DNA of 64,000 nucleotides from positions 558,001 through 622,000 of the forward strand of contig CAVSKL010000003.1 in the NCBI GenBank assembly GCA_963728475.1. Direction: 5' to 3'. Each line of letters opens with the position of its first letter. The first letter of the stretch is position 1. The translations under genes were made by a program, and so were the position numbers. This document shows, piece after piece, positions 1 through 8,429 of the stretch. The stretch is from CAVSKL01 sp963728475 [NCBI: Candidatus Eiseniibacteriota bacterium]. Its GTDB lineage: Bacteria; Eisenbacteria; RBG-16-71-46; JABDJR01. Under the pieces are notes generated by a model that searched no databases, had not been told where the DNA came from, and saw nothing but the letters and a program-made list of their open reading frames with translations.

Positions 1-1
1 C

Positions 2-70
2 CGGGCGTTGGTGCCGGCGGGGGGGCGGGCCGGCTCCGACCTCTTCCTCCAGCTCCACCTCTGGAACTGA
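2..70 (+). CDS. possible 3' end of a protein cut by the window start
   Basis: Reading from base 2 gives an open stretch of 22 codons ending at TGA 68-70, with the C-terminal residues GSDLFLQLHLWN. A final run of alternating hydrophobic and polar residues is typical of the last strand of an outer-membrane barrel, but the fragment is too short to identify. It is included because the next gene starts downstream of it on the same strand. Confidence 0.25.
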   Translation, partial: RALVPAGGRAGSDLFLQLHLWN

Positions 71-220
71 ATCCACGGGAATAGGGGCCGGGCCGGCGGG
101 GTAGCCTCTGCATTCATGGAATTCGTGTTCAATGCTATGCTCGTCACTCCGGTGGGCCCTGGCCCGGCTCCCGTTCTTCACGCTCCGGCGGCGAATTCGG
201 CCGGAGAGAGAGGCCATGCC

Positions 221-580
221 ATGAAGGTCGAGATCGGCCCAGATCCCGAGCTGGAGACCGCGCTTCTCTGCCGCCCCACCGGGCGGCTGGAGGCCTCGGA
301 AGTGGGCGCGTTCTGGGAGGCGGTGACCGCGCAGCTGGCCCCCGGCCGTCCTTCCGTTCTTCTGGACATGGGCGGCGTCCAGAGCGTGAGCAGCTCGGGG
401 CTCGGGGTCATCGTGCGGCTCCTCGGCCGGGTCCGGGAGCTGAACGGCTCGCTGGCGATCTTCGGCTGCGCGCCGCGGGTCTGCGCGATCCTCCACGTGG
501 TGCGGCTGGGTCCGGTGCTCAATCTGTCGCAGACGCCGGCGGAGGCCCGCGAAAAGCTGACCGCGGCCGGGATCGCCTGA
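221..580 (+). CDS. STAS-domain protein (anti-sigma factor antagonist type)
   Basis: The 119-residue product is a single STAS domain, the fold of SpoIIAA/RsbV proteins that bind anti-sigma kinases in partner-switching control. The phosphoacceptor region is visible at about residues 46-58 as LLDMGGVQSVSSSGLGVIV, with serines where the regulatory Ser lies, followed by the conserved small-residue helix. I chose ATG 221 because a GGAGAGAGAGG ribosome site lies at 203-213. An upstream in-frame ATG at 116 would add 35 residues unlike any STAS N-terminus and has no such site. No kinase or sigma factor gene is adjacent, so its partner must be encoded elsewhere. Confidence 0.85.
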   Translation: MKVEIGPDPELETALLCRPTGRLEASEVGAFWEAVTAQLAPGRPSVLLDMGGVQSVSSSGLGVIVRLLGRVRELNGSLAIFGCAPRVCAILHVVRLGPVLNLSQTPAEAREKLTAAGIA

Positions 581-664
581 GTCGCGCCGGTTTCGTGGTC
601 GTGGCGCGGGCGCGCGCCTGCCCGCGGGCCGGCGCCCCGGAGCCCGCGTCCCGGAGCCGAGGCC

Positions 665-1456
665 CTACGGCGTGGGCGGGGTGAACGCCGTCTCGTCCAC
701 CGTGGAAGAGAGGGTCACCACCGGGAACACGATGCTGGCATCGGCGTTCTCCCCCTGCTGGACCTTCCGTTCGGAGAGCTTGATCCCGCCCCCCACGCCC
801 TTCCAGTCCTCCCAGGCGAAGGCGCTGGGCGGGCCGCTCCCGCGGTTGCCTTCCTTGTCCTGGAGGATGAACTCCCAGCGCTCCATGAGATGGCTGGTCT
901 TCGACACGAAGCCCCAGTAGTGGTCGTTGGAGGTCAGCCCCACCCCGTTCCCGAAGGTGAGCTCGACCACGTCGTAGTCGTTTCCATTCACCGTCTTGGT
1001 GCCGTCGTAGGCCAGGTTCACCCCGTCGTCCAGCCACTTCCAGGGCATGAGCAGCCAGTAGGAATCGTTGATGTATTCCCCGTAGGCCTGCTCCAGGTAC
1101 TGATCCGACTCGGTGCCGGTGACCTCGTTCCCGGAGAGCCAGACCCGGCCCTTGCGGTCGTTCACGTTGAACAGCGCCACCAGGTCGCGGCCGTCCTTGG
1201 TCGTGGCCTCGAGCCGGTATCGCCCCGTCCACCGGTCCCATCGATGCGTGCGGCTGACCAGGGTCTTGCCCCCCCGGACTACGGTGAAGGTGAAGGTGAG
1301 CATGCGCTGGGCCTGATAGCTGTCCTTGCCACCCATCGCCTGCATCATGTTCTCGGCGACCTCCACCGCCTGGGGGTCCTTGTCGGCTCGGGCGGAGCGG
1401 GGGGCCGCCGCCGCCAGGCCGGCCACGGCCAGCACCACGATTGTCTTCAGGGTCAT
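665..1456 (-). CDS. exported LolA-like (outer-membrane lipoprotein-sorting type) protein
   Basis: The 263-residue protein has a clear signal peptide (cleavage near ARA at residues 22-24) and a mature part rich in short beta strands. After a helix (about residues 30-42, AENMMQAMGGKDSY) come alternating strands containing RTHRWDRWTGRYRLE and SYWLLMPWKWLDDGV. This matches the half-barrel of the outer membrane lipoprotein-sorting/LolA-like superfamily, and I infer a periplasmic lipid- or lipoprotein-handling role. It lies 11 bp downstream of the universal stress protein gene and is probably co-transcribed with it. An upstream extension of the reading frame into that gene is an artefact of high GC. 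The exact function is unknown. Confidence 0.7.
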   Translation of the reverse strand: MTLKTIVVLAVAGLAAAAPRSARADKDPQAVEVAENMMQAMGGKDSYQAQRMLTFTFTVVRGGKTLVSRTHRWDRWTGRYRLEATTKDGRDLVALFNVNDRKGRVWLSGNEVTGTESDQYLEQAYGEYINDSYWLLMPWKWLDDGVNLAYDGTKTVNGNDYDVVELTFGNGVGLTSNDHYWGFVSKTSHLMERWEFILQDKEGNRGSGPPSAFAWEDWKGVGGGIKLSERKVQQGENADASIVFPVVTLSSTVDETAFTPPTP

Positions 1457-1467
1457 GAGAACGTCTC

Positions 1468-1923
1468 CTATTGTGCGCGGGCCGGGGCCGGGCGCACGGT
1501 GAGAACCGGGCAGGGAGCATGGCGCACCACCCGCTCGGTGACGCTGCCGAAGAGCACCCGCGAAAGGCCGCCCCGCCCGTGGGTGGCGATCACGATCAGG
1601 TCGGCGTGGTTGTCCTTGGCCGATTTCACGATCTCGTCGGACGGGGAACCCACGCGTACGTGAGGCGCCACCTTCACGTCGGGGAACACCCGGGCGGTGA
1701 TCTCGGACAGGTGCGCCTTGGCCTCGTCCACCAGCGTGCCCCGCCTCGCCTGGTACTCCTGCTCCGCCAGCCACCACGGAACGTCCTGGGGACGCTCCAG
1801 GGCGTGAACGAGGTGGATCTCGGCGCCGAAGCGCTGGGCCAGCGCCCGGGCGTAGTGGAGCGCCTCCTCGGCGAACGGCGAGAAATCAGTAGGGGCCAGA
1901 ATCGTCCTGAAGTTGATCTCCAT
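1468..1923 (-). CDS. universal stress protein (UspA family)
   Basis: The 151-residue cytoplasmic protein is a single Usp domain. It opens with the strand and loop NFRTILAPTDFSPFAEEAL and carries the ATP-binding signature near the C-terminus, THGRGGLSRVLFGSVTERV (the G-x2-G-x9-G-S pattern), followed by CPVLTVR. The ATG at 1923 is preceded by AAGGAGG at the right distance. Family members bind ATP and support survival under starvation or oxidative stress. It heads a two-gene unit with the exported LolA-like protein and is divergent from the metal-uptake operon. Confidence 0.93.
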   Translation of the reverse strand: MEINFRTILAPTDFSPFAEEALHYARALAQRFGAEIHLVHALERPQDVPWWLAEQEYQARRGTLVDEAKAHLSEITARVFPDVKVAPHVRVGSPSDEIVKSAKDNHADLIVIATHGRGGLSRVLFGSVTERVVRHAPCPVLTVRPAPARAQ

Positions 1924-2121
1924 ACGGCCTCCTTGTCCGGACCGGGCTCGTCGGGGGTCTCCGGGTGAGACTAGCCCCCGCATCCCGCTCCGGCAAGCCG
2001 GCCGGCCGGGCGCGCCCGGATCTGCGCGACGCGCCTCTTCCAGTGGACGGGCAGGGCGGGCGTTTCGTACGGAACCCGGCGAGGGGGATTTCCGCCTTGG
2101 TGCGCCCCCGCGGCGGGGTCT

Positions 2122-2466
2122 ATGATCCTGCTCATGTATTTCGGCGCGTTCGGTCGCGGGCGGTGGCATACCGCCGGGCCCGGCCGGTGGGCTCGGGCCT
2201 CGGTGGCGCTGCTCTTCCTGGCCGCCCTCCTGTTCGCGGGCGGGGTCGAGGCGATGGGCATCCATCATCACGATCCCACCGCCCCCGACTCCCGGTGCCT
2301 GGTCTGCCGGGTGGCGGCGAACTACGCCGGCCCGATCCCGGTCACCGTCACCGGGGTGCCGGTGGATCTGCCCGAGACGCGATACGTCTCCCCGTACCGT
2401 GCCGAAGTCCTCATTGACGCCCCCCACCTCGCCGTCCTCCGGCTCCGCGCCCCTCCCACCGCCTGA
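2122..2466 (+). CDS. small membrane-anchored His/Cys-motif protein
   Basis: The 114-residue product has one strongly hydrophobic segment at about residues 27-43 (signal anchor or signal peptide). This is followed by a short metal-ligand-like stretch, IHHHDPTAPDSRCLVCRVA, with three histidines and a CxxC. It lies upstream of and in the same direction as the porin, metal-binding protein and permease genes, so I infer a periplasmic role in metal handling. No family name can be assigned with confidence. ATG 2134 is an alternative start four codons in. Confidence 0.6.
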   Translation: MILLMYFGAFGRGRWHTAGPGRWARASVALLFLAALLFAGGVEAMGIHHHDPTAPDSRCLVCRVAANYAGPIPVTVTGVPVDLPETRYVSPYRAEVLIDAPHLAVLRLRAPPTA

Positions 2467-2634
2467 TCCCCGCCACGAACTCACCTACCGTCGTTCGCGC
2501 CTTCCGGGCCTGACCGCGCCCGCTCGCGCGTCCGGCGGCGTCGCACCGGTGCAGGCGGCCCGGACGGGCCCAGGTGCCCGCTCCCGCCGGTCGCCTTCCC
2601 GGGGCCCGGATACCCGTTGGGAGGTTCGCTTCGA

Positions 2635-3723
2635 ATGAAACGCCTCGCTATCGCCTGTGCGCTCCTCGCTTCGGCGTGGACGGCTCTGCCGGCGTCCCCG
2701 CAAACGCGCTCCATCTACTCCAACCTGGCGAACCCCGCGATCGGGTTCAATGCGCTCTTTCTCGACCAGGTCGCTCCCGATCTCGACCAGCCTTACGGGC
2801 CGCGGTTCCAGGAGTCCGAGATGAGCCTGATCTCGGTGGTGGACCCCTACTGGCTGCTCGAGGCCAACATCGTGTTCGCCCCGGACGGGGTGGACCCGGA
2901 GGAGGTGTGGGCCCGCACCTCCAGCATCCCCGGCATCCAGCTCAAGCTGGGCAAGATCCGCGCTTCCTTCGGCAAGCACGGCCAGCTCCACACCCACGCC
3001 TTCCCGTTCGTGCAGGCCCCGGTGATCATGGCCAACACCATCGGGGAGGAAGGGTTCAAGGACGCGGGGCTGGAAGCGTCCTGGCTGACCCCGCTCCCGT
3101 GGTACGCGGAGGTCATCGCCGGGGCCTATCAGGCCGAGGCCCCCGACGACGAGAACCCGCTCGACTTCGGCTCCCCGGCCCACGGCAACATCCCCTATCT
3201 GGGCCGCCTCAAGAACGTGTTCGATCTCAACGACGAGACCACCGTGGAGGTGGGGGTTTCGGCGCTCCGCGGTCTGGGGGAGGACGGGCATCCCCACGCC
3301 GCCTACGGCGCCGACCTCACCGTGCGGAACGTCCCGCTCCGCAATTCCAACCGGCGCGGCTGGATCGTTCAGGCCGAGTACCTGGAAAAGGGGACCTACG
3401 CCGCCGGCTATCGCCGCGAAGCCCACGGCGGCTACCTCTCCTTCCAGGACCGGCTGGCGCAGCGGTGGTGGGCGGGGGTGCGGGCCGAGCAGGCCAGGGA
3501 CAGCTTCACCGACGTCCTGGTGGACGACGCCGGCGATCCGGTGGCGGGCAAGGTCACCCGGGCCTCGGTCAACGTCGCTTGGACCCCCACGGAGTTTTCG
3601 TTCGTGCGGCTCGAGTACAGCTACGCCAAGGCGGACGGCGGATCCGGCTTCAAGCCCAAGGACCAGCGGCTGATGGTGCAGATGGACTACACCGTCGGCT
3701 ATCACCCCGCTCATGCGTACTGA
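2635..3723 (+). CDS. porin-like outer-membrane beta-barrel protein of the metal-uptake operon
   Basis: The 362-residue protein starts at ATG 2635, ten bases after TTGGGAGG. It has a signal peptide (cleavage near ALPASPQ, residues 19-25) and then repeated amphipathic strands such as QLKLGKIRASFGKHG, GWIVQAEYLEKGTYAAGY and FSFVRLEYSYAKADG, ending on aromatic-rich strands. That is the pattern of a diffusive or selective porin. Comparable barrels are often found beside zinc/manganese ABC transporters. It ends upstream of the binding-protein gene, so I infer passage of metal across the outer membrane. No TonB box or plug domain is evident. Confidence 0.75.
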   Translation: MKRLAIACALLASAWTALPASPQTRSIYSNLANPAIGFNALFLDQVAPDLDQPYGPRFQESEMSLISVVDPYWLLEANIVFAPDGVDPEEVWARTSSIPGIQLKLGKIRASFGKHGQLHTHAFPFVQAPVIMANTIGEEGFKDAGLEASWLTPLPWYAEVIAGAYQAEAPDDENPLDFGSPAHGNIPYLGRLKNVFDLNDETTVEVGVSALRGLGEDGHPHAAYGADLTVRNVPLRNSNRRGWIVQAEYLEKGTYAAGYRREAHGGYLSFQDRLAQRWWAGVRAEQARDSFTDVLVDDAGDPVAGKVTRASVNVAWTPTEFSFVRLEYSYAKADGGSGFKPKDQRLMVQMDYTVGYHPAHAY

Positions 3724-3787
3724 GGCGGCGGCCGTGACCCAAGCGACCGGCCTTCCGGTTCAGACCCGCATCCATTCGGAGGTTTCC

Positions 3788-4705
3788 ATGAGAGCACTTT
3801 CCCGTTGTCTTTCGATCACCCTCCTGGCGCTCGCGGCGGCCTCGCCCGCGCTGGCCGATCTCCGGGTGGCCACCTCTCTCAGCGACCTGGCCTCGGTGGC
3901 CCAGTTCGTGGGCGGGGATCACGTCAAGGCCCGGAGCCTATGCGCGGGCTACGAGGACCCGCACTTCGTTCCCGCCAAGCCCAGCCTGATGAAGGAGATC
4001 CAGCACGCCGACGTGTTCGTGTCGGTAGGCCTGGAGCTGGACGGAGGGTGGCTCCCGCTGGTCCTGCCCGGGAGCCGGAATCCAAAGATCCAGCCAGGGC
4101 GGCCCGGCTTCGTCGACGCGTCCGACGGCGTCAACGTGCTCGAGAAGCCGGTGGGGACGGTGAGCCGCGCCGAAGGCGACATCCATCCTCTCGGCAATCC
4201 GCACTACTACTGCGATCCCGGGAACCTGAAGGTGGTGGCCGACCACCTGGCCCAGGTGTTCACCAAGCTCGATCCCGGCAATGCCAAGGACTACTTCGCC
4301 AACGCCAAGGCGTTCGACGCCCGGATCGACTCCTCCCTGGTGAAGTGGGAGGCGGAGCTGGCCCCCTACCAGGGACAGCCGGTGGTCACCTACCACAAGA
4401 ACTTCGTCTACTTCGCCGACCGCTTCGGGCTGAAGATCTTCGGCCACGTCGAGGAGAAGCCGGGCATCCCTCCCAGCCCCCGGCACATCGCGGAGCTGGC
4501 GGAGGCCATGAAGGGGGCGGGGGTCAAGGTCGTTCTCTACCAGCCGTACTACAAGGCCGACGTCAGCAACGGACTGGCCCAGAAGGCCGGCGGGGTCGCG
4601 GTGGAGATCGCCACCGAGGCCGGCGGCCTCCCCGGCACCGACGACGTCTTCTCCAAGTTCGACGTCCTGGTCTCGTCCATCGCCAAGGCCCTGTCGGGAA
4701 AGTGA
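3788..4705 (+). CDS. metal ABC transporter substrate-binding protein (ZnuA/PsaA cluster)
   Basis: The 305-residue periplasmic protein has a cleaved signal peptide (ALA at about residue 23). It carries the histidine ligands of cluster A-I metal receptors: H59 in the DPHF motif, H139 in GNPHYY and H203 in TYHKNF, plus an acidic residue near D285 in GTDD. A three-His plus Asp/Glu site fits Zn or Mn; the metal cannot be decided by eye. The His-rich loop of many zinc-specific ZnuA proteins is absent. The start is ATG 3788 with GGAGGT just upstream. It is followed after 10 bp by the permease gene. Confidence 0.92.
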   Translation: MRALSRCLSITLLALAAASPALADLRVATSLSDLASVAQFVGGDHVKARSLCAGYEDPHFVPAKPSLMKEIQHADVFVSVGLELDGGWLPLVLPGSRNPKIQPGRPGFVDASDGVNVLEKPVGTVSRAEGDIHPLGNPHYYCDPGNLKVVADHLAQVFTKLDPGNAKDYFANAKAFDARIDSSLVKWEAELAPYQGQPVVTYHKNFVYFADRFGLKIFGHVEEKPGIPPSPRHIAELAEAMKGAGVKVVLYQPYYKADVSNGLAQKAGGVAVEIATEAGGLPGTDDVFSKFDVLVSSIAKALSGK

Positions 4706-4715
4706 GGTAACCCCC

Positions 4716-5603
4716 ATGGAATTCATCGCCGTGATGGCCCTGCCGCTCCTGGCCTGCCTGCTTCTCGTCCTGATCCTTCCCTCCCTCGGCCAGCACGTGC
4801 TGGCCCGGGGGGTCATTTTCGTGGACCTGGCCCTGGCTCAGATCGCGGCCCTGGGAGGAAGCGTCGCCTTCCTCCTCGGGGCGGAGCCTCACGACCCCAG
4901 CATGTACTTCTGGTCCTTCGGGTTCACCATCCTGGGGGCGGCGCTCTTCAGCTTCCTGTGGGACCGGAACCATTCGGTGCTCCAGGAGGCGTTCATCGGG
5001 ATCTCCTTCGCCCTGGCCACCGCGGCCACCCTCCTTCTGCTCGCCAACGCCCCGCACGGGGCGGAGCACGTGCAGGGAACGCTGAGCGGAGAGGCGCTGG
5101 GGTGGGTAGCCTGGAGGGACATCGTGATCATGGCCGGCCTCTATGCCGTCGTCGGAGCTTTCCTGTACTTCAACCGGAAGAAGCTGGCCCTGTGTTCCGA
5201 GAATCCGAAGGAAGCGCGGCGCCGGGGGCTGTCGGTCAAGAAGTGGGATTTTCTCTTCTACGTCGCCTTCGGGCTGGCCGTCACCAGCGCGGTGAGGGCG
5301 TCGGGAGTCCTGGCCGTCTTCTCGTACCTGATCGTCCCCTTGGTGGTCTCGACGCTCCTGGGCCGGCACGGCCGGTCGCGGCTCCTCACCGCCTGGGGGA
5401 TCGCGGTGGTGATCTCGGTCCTGGGCGCGGTGCTCTCGTACAACCGCGACTGGCCGATGGGAGCGACCATCGTGTGCCTGTTCGGGGTCACGGTGGCGGT
5501 GGTGTCGCTGTCGGTGCGTTTCCGGAACGTGGACGCCGAGGAGGGGGCGGAACGGCCCGCGCCGCTGGAACCCCGGACCGCGAACTCGCCCGGGGGGGAC
5601 TGA
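4716..5603 (+). CDS. metal ABC transporter permease (ZnuB/ABC-3 family)
   Basis: The 295-residue protein is almost entirely hydrophobic, with about eight transmembrane segments from residue 2 to about 270 and a short polar tail. The segment QHVLARGVIFVDLALAQIAA near residues 26-45 and the late SGVLAVFSYLIVPLV segment are typical of ABC-3 permeases. It would form the membrane channel for the binding protein encoded 10 bp upstream. The usual third component, a ZnuC-type ATPase, is not encoded before or after it: the next gene converges from the other strand. Confidence 0.9.
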   Translation: MEFIAVMALPLLACLLLVLILPSLGQHVLARGVIFVDLALAQIAALGGSVAFLLGAEPHDPSMYFWSFGFTILGAALFSFLWDRNHSVLQEAFIGISFALATAATLLLLANAPHGAEHVQGTLSGEALGWVAWRDIVIMAGLYAVVGAFLYFNRKKLALCSENPKEARRRGLSVKKWDFLFYVAFGLAVTSAVRASGVLAVFSYLIVPLVVSTLLGRHGRSRLLTAWGIAVVISVLGAVLSYNRDWPMGATIVCLFGVTVAVVSLSVRFRNVDAEEGAERPAPLEPRTANSPGGD

Positions 5604-5617
5604 GGGAGGACGGGGGC

Positions 5618-5648
5618 GGGGCGCCCCGGGTAACCCCCGGAGCGCCCC
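5618..5648. terminator. imperfect GC-rich hairpin between convergent genes
   Basis: GGGGCGC at 5618-5624 and its complement at 5642-5648 flank an inner CCGGG/CCCGG pairing with one mismatch and a short loop. It sits in the 61-bp gap between the permease gene and the convergent MopE-repeat gene and could terminate both. There is no clear T-run on either side. Confidence 0.4.
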
Positions 5649-5664
5649 CAGACCGGTCCCGAGG

Positions 5665-7347
5665 CTACTTCAAGAGCACCAGTCGTCCGCTCCGGACCGC
5701 GTCGCCGGCGACCAGGCGCACGTAGTAGATGCCGGCGGGAAGGGCGACCCCGCCGCCGTCCCGGCCGTCCCAGGTCACCCGGTGGAGGCCGGCGGCCAGC
5801 GACCCGGAGGCCAGGACCCGCACCTGCTTCCCGGTGGCGCTGAAGATCCGGAGGTCCACCCGGGCCCCGGAGCCGGGAAGCTCGAAGGCGATGCTGGTGG
5901 CGGAGCGGAAGGGGTTGGGGACCCCCGCCCGCAGCACCGGCCCCGGCACGTCCGGGCGCTCGCCCACGCCGGTCACCGCCACCGGCGACGCGGGGGCGCT
6001 CTCGTTCCCGTTGAAGTCCACCGCGGTCACCTTGTAGTAGGTCTCGGAGCCGTCCGGGGAGGGATCGGTCCACGAGAGCGCGGTGGTGGCGTCGACCCGG
6101 GTCGACGGAGAGGGGATGAACGAGGCGTCGGCGCTCCGGTAGATGCGATAACCGGCGAGGTCGGCGTCGGCGACCTCGTCCCACGACAACGCGAAGGTCC
6201 CCGAGGCATAGGCGGCGGACAGGTTGGCGGGGGCGGCCGGGCTCAGGTTGTCCACCGAGTAGCCGCTGTCGGGGACGCTGTCGTAGTACGTGGTGGGGGT
6301 TGCGGTGAACGCGCGGAGGAAGAAGGTGGACCAGCAGACCCCCACGTCGTTGGAGTCGCAGAGGGTGGGGACCACGGTCTGGTAGACGGTCTCGCCGGTG
6401 GCGGGAACGCTCAGCACGTAGTCCCAGTCCCCGGGCGGGGTGGCCGCCGCCCCCAGCACCCCGGGAGCGAGCCCGGCCTGCACCTTCCGGTATATGCCGT
6501 ACCCGGTGATCGGGGTGGGCGAGCCGGGGGCATCGCCGGGATGGGGGGACCAGCGTACCCGCACCTGGCGGCCCTGATCGTTCCCGACGTCGGCCACCGC
6601 CAGGATATCGAAGCTCAGCCCCTCGTCCACCTGGCCGTCGCAGTCGTTATCCACCCCGTCGAGGAGTTCGGGTGCGCCCGGGTAGACGTCGGCGCGGGAA
6701 TCGTCGCAGTCGGTGTCGTCGGACACGTATCCCGGCGGCGGCGAACAGGCCAGGACGGTGACGCCGGCGTCGCCATAGCCGTCGGCGTCGGCATCCGCGT
6801 AGTAGGCCTGGCCGCCGGCGGCGTTGTCGTCCGTGATGCCGTTACAGTCGTCGTCGATGCCGTTACAGACCTCGGTCGCGCCGGGGTGCACCGCGGGATC
6901 GGTATCGTCGCAGTCGGTGTCGTCGGACACGTATCCCGGCGGCGGCGAACAGGCCAGGACGGTGGCGCCGGCGTCGCCATAGCCGTCGGCGTCGGCGTCC
7001 GCGTAGTAGGCCTGGCCGCCGGCGGCGTTGTCGTCCGTGATGCCGTTACAGTCGTCGTCGATGCCGTTGCAGACCTCGGTCGCGCCGGGATGGACGTTGG
7101 GATTGGTGTCGTCGCAATCGAGACCTCCGCAAGCGGCGTCGGTGTAACCGTCCGCGTCGGCGTCGGGGCAGACTTCCGGCGCGCTGGTGGAATCCGGTGG
7201 GGCTGCCGGGAGGGGGCCGGAGAATCCTCGGGCCGCAGCGGGGGGAGTGGGGCCGGCGGCCGCCGGGGCCGGACCGAGGCCGGCCGATACGAGGATGGGC
7301 AGGGCGAGGAGGAAAGCAACGGTGCAGGCGAAAGGCGATCGACGCAT
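5665..7347 (-). CDS. secreted MopE-type metal-binding-repeat protein with FnIII-like and FlgD-like sorting domains
   Basis: The 560-residue protein has a signal peptide, a low-complexity Ala/Pro linker, then about three Asp/Cys-rich motifs of the putative metal-binding (MopE) type at about residues 58-245, with cores such as DADADGYGDA and DCDDTDPAVHPGATEVCNGI. Fibronectin-III-like sheets follow (about 250-460), with AYRIYRSADA-type strands. The end is a FlgD-like sorting domain at about 475-560 (PNPF, FSATGKQVRVL, WDGRDGGG, GIYYVRL). I infer an exported calcium- or copper-binding surface protein. ATG 7347 is preceded by GGAGG. Two of the repeats are nearly identical in DNA. Confidence 0.85.
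   Translation of the reverse strand: MRRSPFACTVAFLLALPILVSAGLGPAPAAAGPTPPAAARGFSGPLPAAPPDSTSAPEVCPDADADGYTDAACGGLDCDDTNPNVHPGATEVCNGIDDDCNGITDDNAAGGQAYYADADADGYGDAGATVLACSPPPGYVSDDTDCDDTDPAVHPGATEVCNGIDDDCNGITDDNAAGGQAYYADADADGYGDAGVTVLACSPPPGYVSDDTDCDDSRADVYPGAPELLDGVDNDCDGQVDEGLSFDILAVADVGNDQGRQVRVRWSPHPGDAPGSPTPITGYGIYRKVQAGLAPGVLGAAATPPGDWDYVLSVPATGETVYQTVVPTLCDSNDVGVCWSTFFLRAFTATPTTYYDSVPDSGYSVDNLSPAAPANLSAAYASGTFALSWDEVADADLAGYRIYRSADASFIPSPSTRVDATTALSWTDPSPDGSETYYKVTAVDFNGNESAPASPVAVTGVGERPDVPGPVLRAGVPNPFRSATSIAFELPGSGARVDLRIFSATGKQVRVLASGSLAAGLHRVTWDGRDGGGVALPAGIYYVRLVAGDAVRSGRLVLLK
6703..7110. repeat. two near-identical tandem 204-bp repeats inside the MopE-type gene
   Basis: Landmark blocks recur exactly 204 bp apart: the same bases appear at 6721 and 6925, and again at about 6753 and 6957. 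Each unit encodes 68 residues. The copies differ at only a few bases over most of their length, notably GTG versus GCG codons giving V/A in the DAGxTVLAC segment. This indicates recent in-frame duplication or gene conversion. Confidence 0.9.
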
Positions 7348-7399
7348 GGCGTGCCTCCGTCCGATCGAGGTCCGGGAATAGAGGAGTTTCGGATGGGAA

Positions 7400-7429
7400 A
7401 TATTAGCAAAGAGTCAGGACATACTGCAA
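7400..7429 (-). promoter_or_regulatory. candidate sigma70-type promoter of the MopE-repeat gene
   Basis: On the minus strand TTGCAG (7424-7429) is followed after 18 bp by TAATAT (7400-7405), in a short AT-rich patch upstream of the ATG at 7347. The predicted transcript would have a leader of about 45 bases. Confidence 0.55.
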
Positions 7430-7514
7430 TAAATTGGATTTGCAGCACCTACCCCATCCGCCGGAGACCACCGAAGGTCCCGGTCAACCGCCCGGACCCG
7501 CGGCGCGGGGGGCG

Positions 7515-8429
7515 CTACTCCATGGGGAAGGCCGCCTCCAGCCGGGAGAGAGTGTCCCACTGCTCCTCGACCATCCGCCGCGCCGCCTCCACGTCCACCG
7601 TGCCCTTGCGGAAGCGGCCCTGCTTCCCGAAGTACTCCTCGAGCGGGGTGCCGTCGGGTTGGGCGTTGATGCGGTAGCGGCGGCCGCCGAACACCTCGTA
7701 GAGCGGGAAGAGGCCGCTCGCCACCGCCAGCCGCACCAGCTCCACGCTCTCCGCCGGTTCGGATTTCCAGCCGGTGGGGCAGGGGGAATGAATGAGGAGG
7801 AAGCGGAAGCCGCGGATCGACCGCGCGGTCTCGATCTTCCGGAAGAAGTCCTCGCGATCGGCCAGGGACAAGGTGGCCGCGTACGGCACCCGGTGGGCGG
7901 CCATGATCGCCATCATGTCCTTCTTCGGCTCCAGCTTTCCCGTGGGGGTGGTGCTGGTCACCGCCCCCGCCGGGGTCGCGCTCGAGCGCTGCCCGCCGGT
8001 GTTGCCGTAGATCTCGTTGTCGTAGCAGATGTAGATGATGTCCTCGTTCCGCTCCGCCGCCGCCGAGATCGTGGCCATGCCGATGTCGTAAGTGCCGCCG
8101 TCGCCGGCCCAGCAGATCGTCTCCCCCGGGTCGCCGTTCATGAGCTGGACCGCGCGCAGGCCGCTGGCCACCGCCGCCGACGAGGCGAAGGTGGTGGCCA
8201 CCACCGGCACCCCGTAGGCCGAGGTGGGGAACGCCCCCGCGGTCACGATGCCGCAACAGGCGGGAATGGCCAGGGTGACCGGGGTCTTTCCCATGGCCGC
8301 CTCCAGCCAGTGATGGGCCAGGGACATGCCGCACCCCGCGCAGTTGGTATTGCCGGGCCGGAGCAGGTAGTCCGCGAGTTCCTCGGGGCTTCGCGGCGCC
8401 GCCTTCCGGGTGTCGTCCACCGTGCTCAT
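7515..8429 (-). CDS. porB: pyruvate:ferredoxin oxidoreductase beta subunit (TPP-binding)
   Basis: The 304-residue subunit carries the thiamine-diphosphate domain of 2-oxoacid:ferredoxin oxidoreductases: GDGGTYDIGM for Mg-TPP binding and YDNEIYGNTGGQ downstream. The cysteines expected to hold its [4Fe-4S] cluster are present as NCAGCG, ACCG and HSPCPTGW. The start is ATG 8429, whose first bases overlap the TGA of porA (ATGA), so the two are translationally coupled. The reaction is pyruvate plus CoA plus oxidised ferredoxin to acetyl-CoA and CO2, or the reverse. Confidence 0.95.
   Translation of the reverse strand: MSTVDDTRKAAPRSPEELADYLLRPGNTNCAGCGMSLAHHWLEAAMGKTPVTLAIPACCGIVTAGAFPTSAYGVPVVATTFASSAAVASGLRAVQLMNGDPGETICWAGDGGTYDIGMATISAAAERNEDIIYICYDNEIYGNTGGQRSSATPAGAVTSTTPTGKLEPKKDMMAIMAAHRVPYAATLSLADREDFFRKIETARSIRGFRFLLIHSPCPTGWKSEPAESVELVRLAVASGLFPLYEVFGGRRYRINAQPDGTPLEEYFGKQGRFRKGTVDVEAARRMVEEQWDTLSRLEAAFPME

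Noticed and set aside
116-220. An upstream ATG extending the STAS protein
   Set aside because: There is no ribosome site, and the added 35 residues are unlike STAS N-termini; ATG 221 has a strong site.
3713-3787. A start for the metal-binding protein at 3713, overlapping the porin gene
   Set aside because: ATG 3788 has GGAGGT and gives a proper signal peptide, whereas the longer form buries it.
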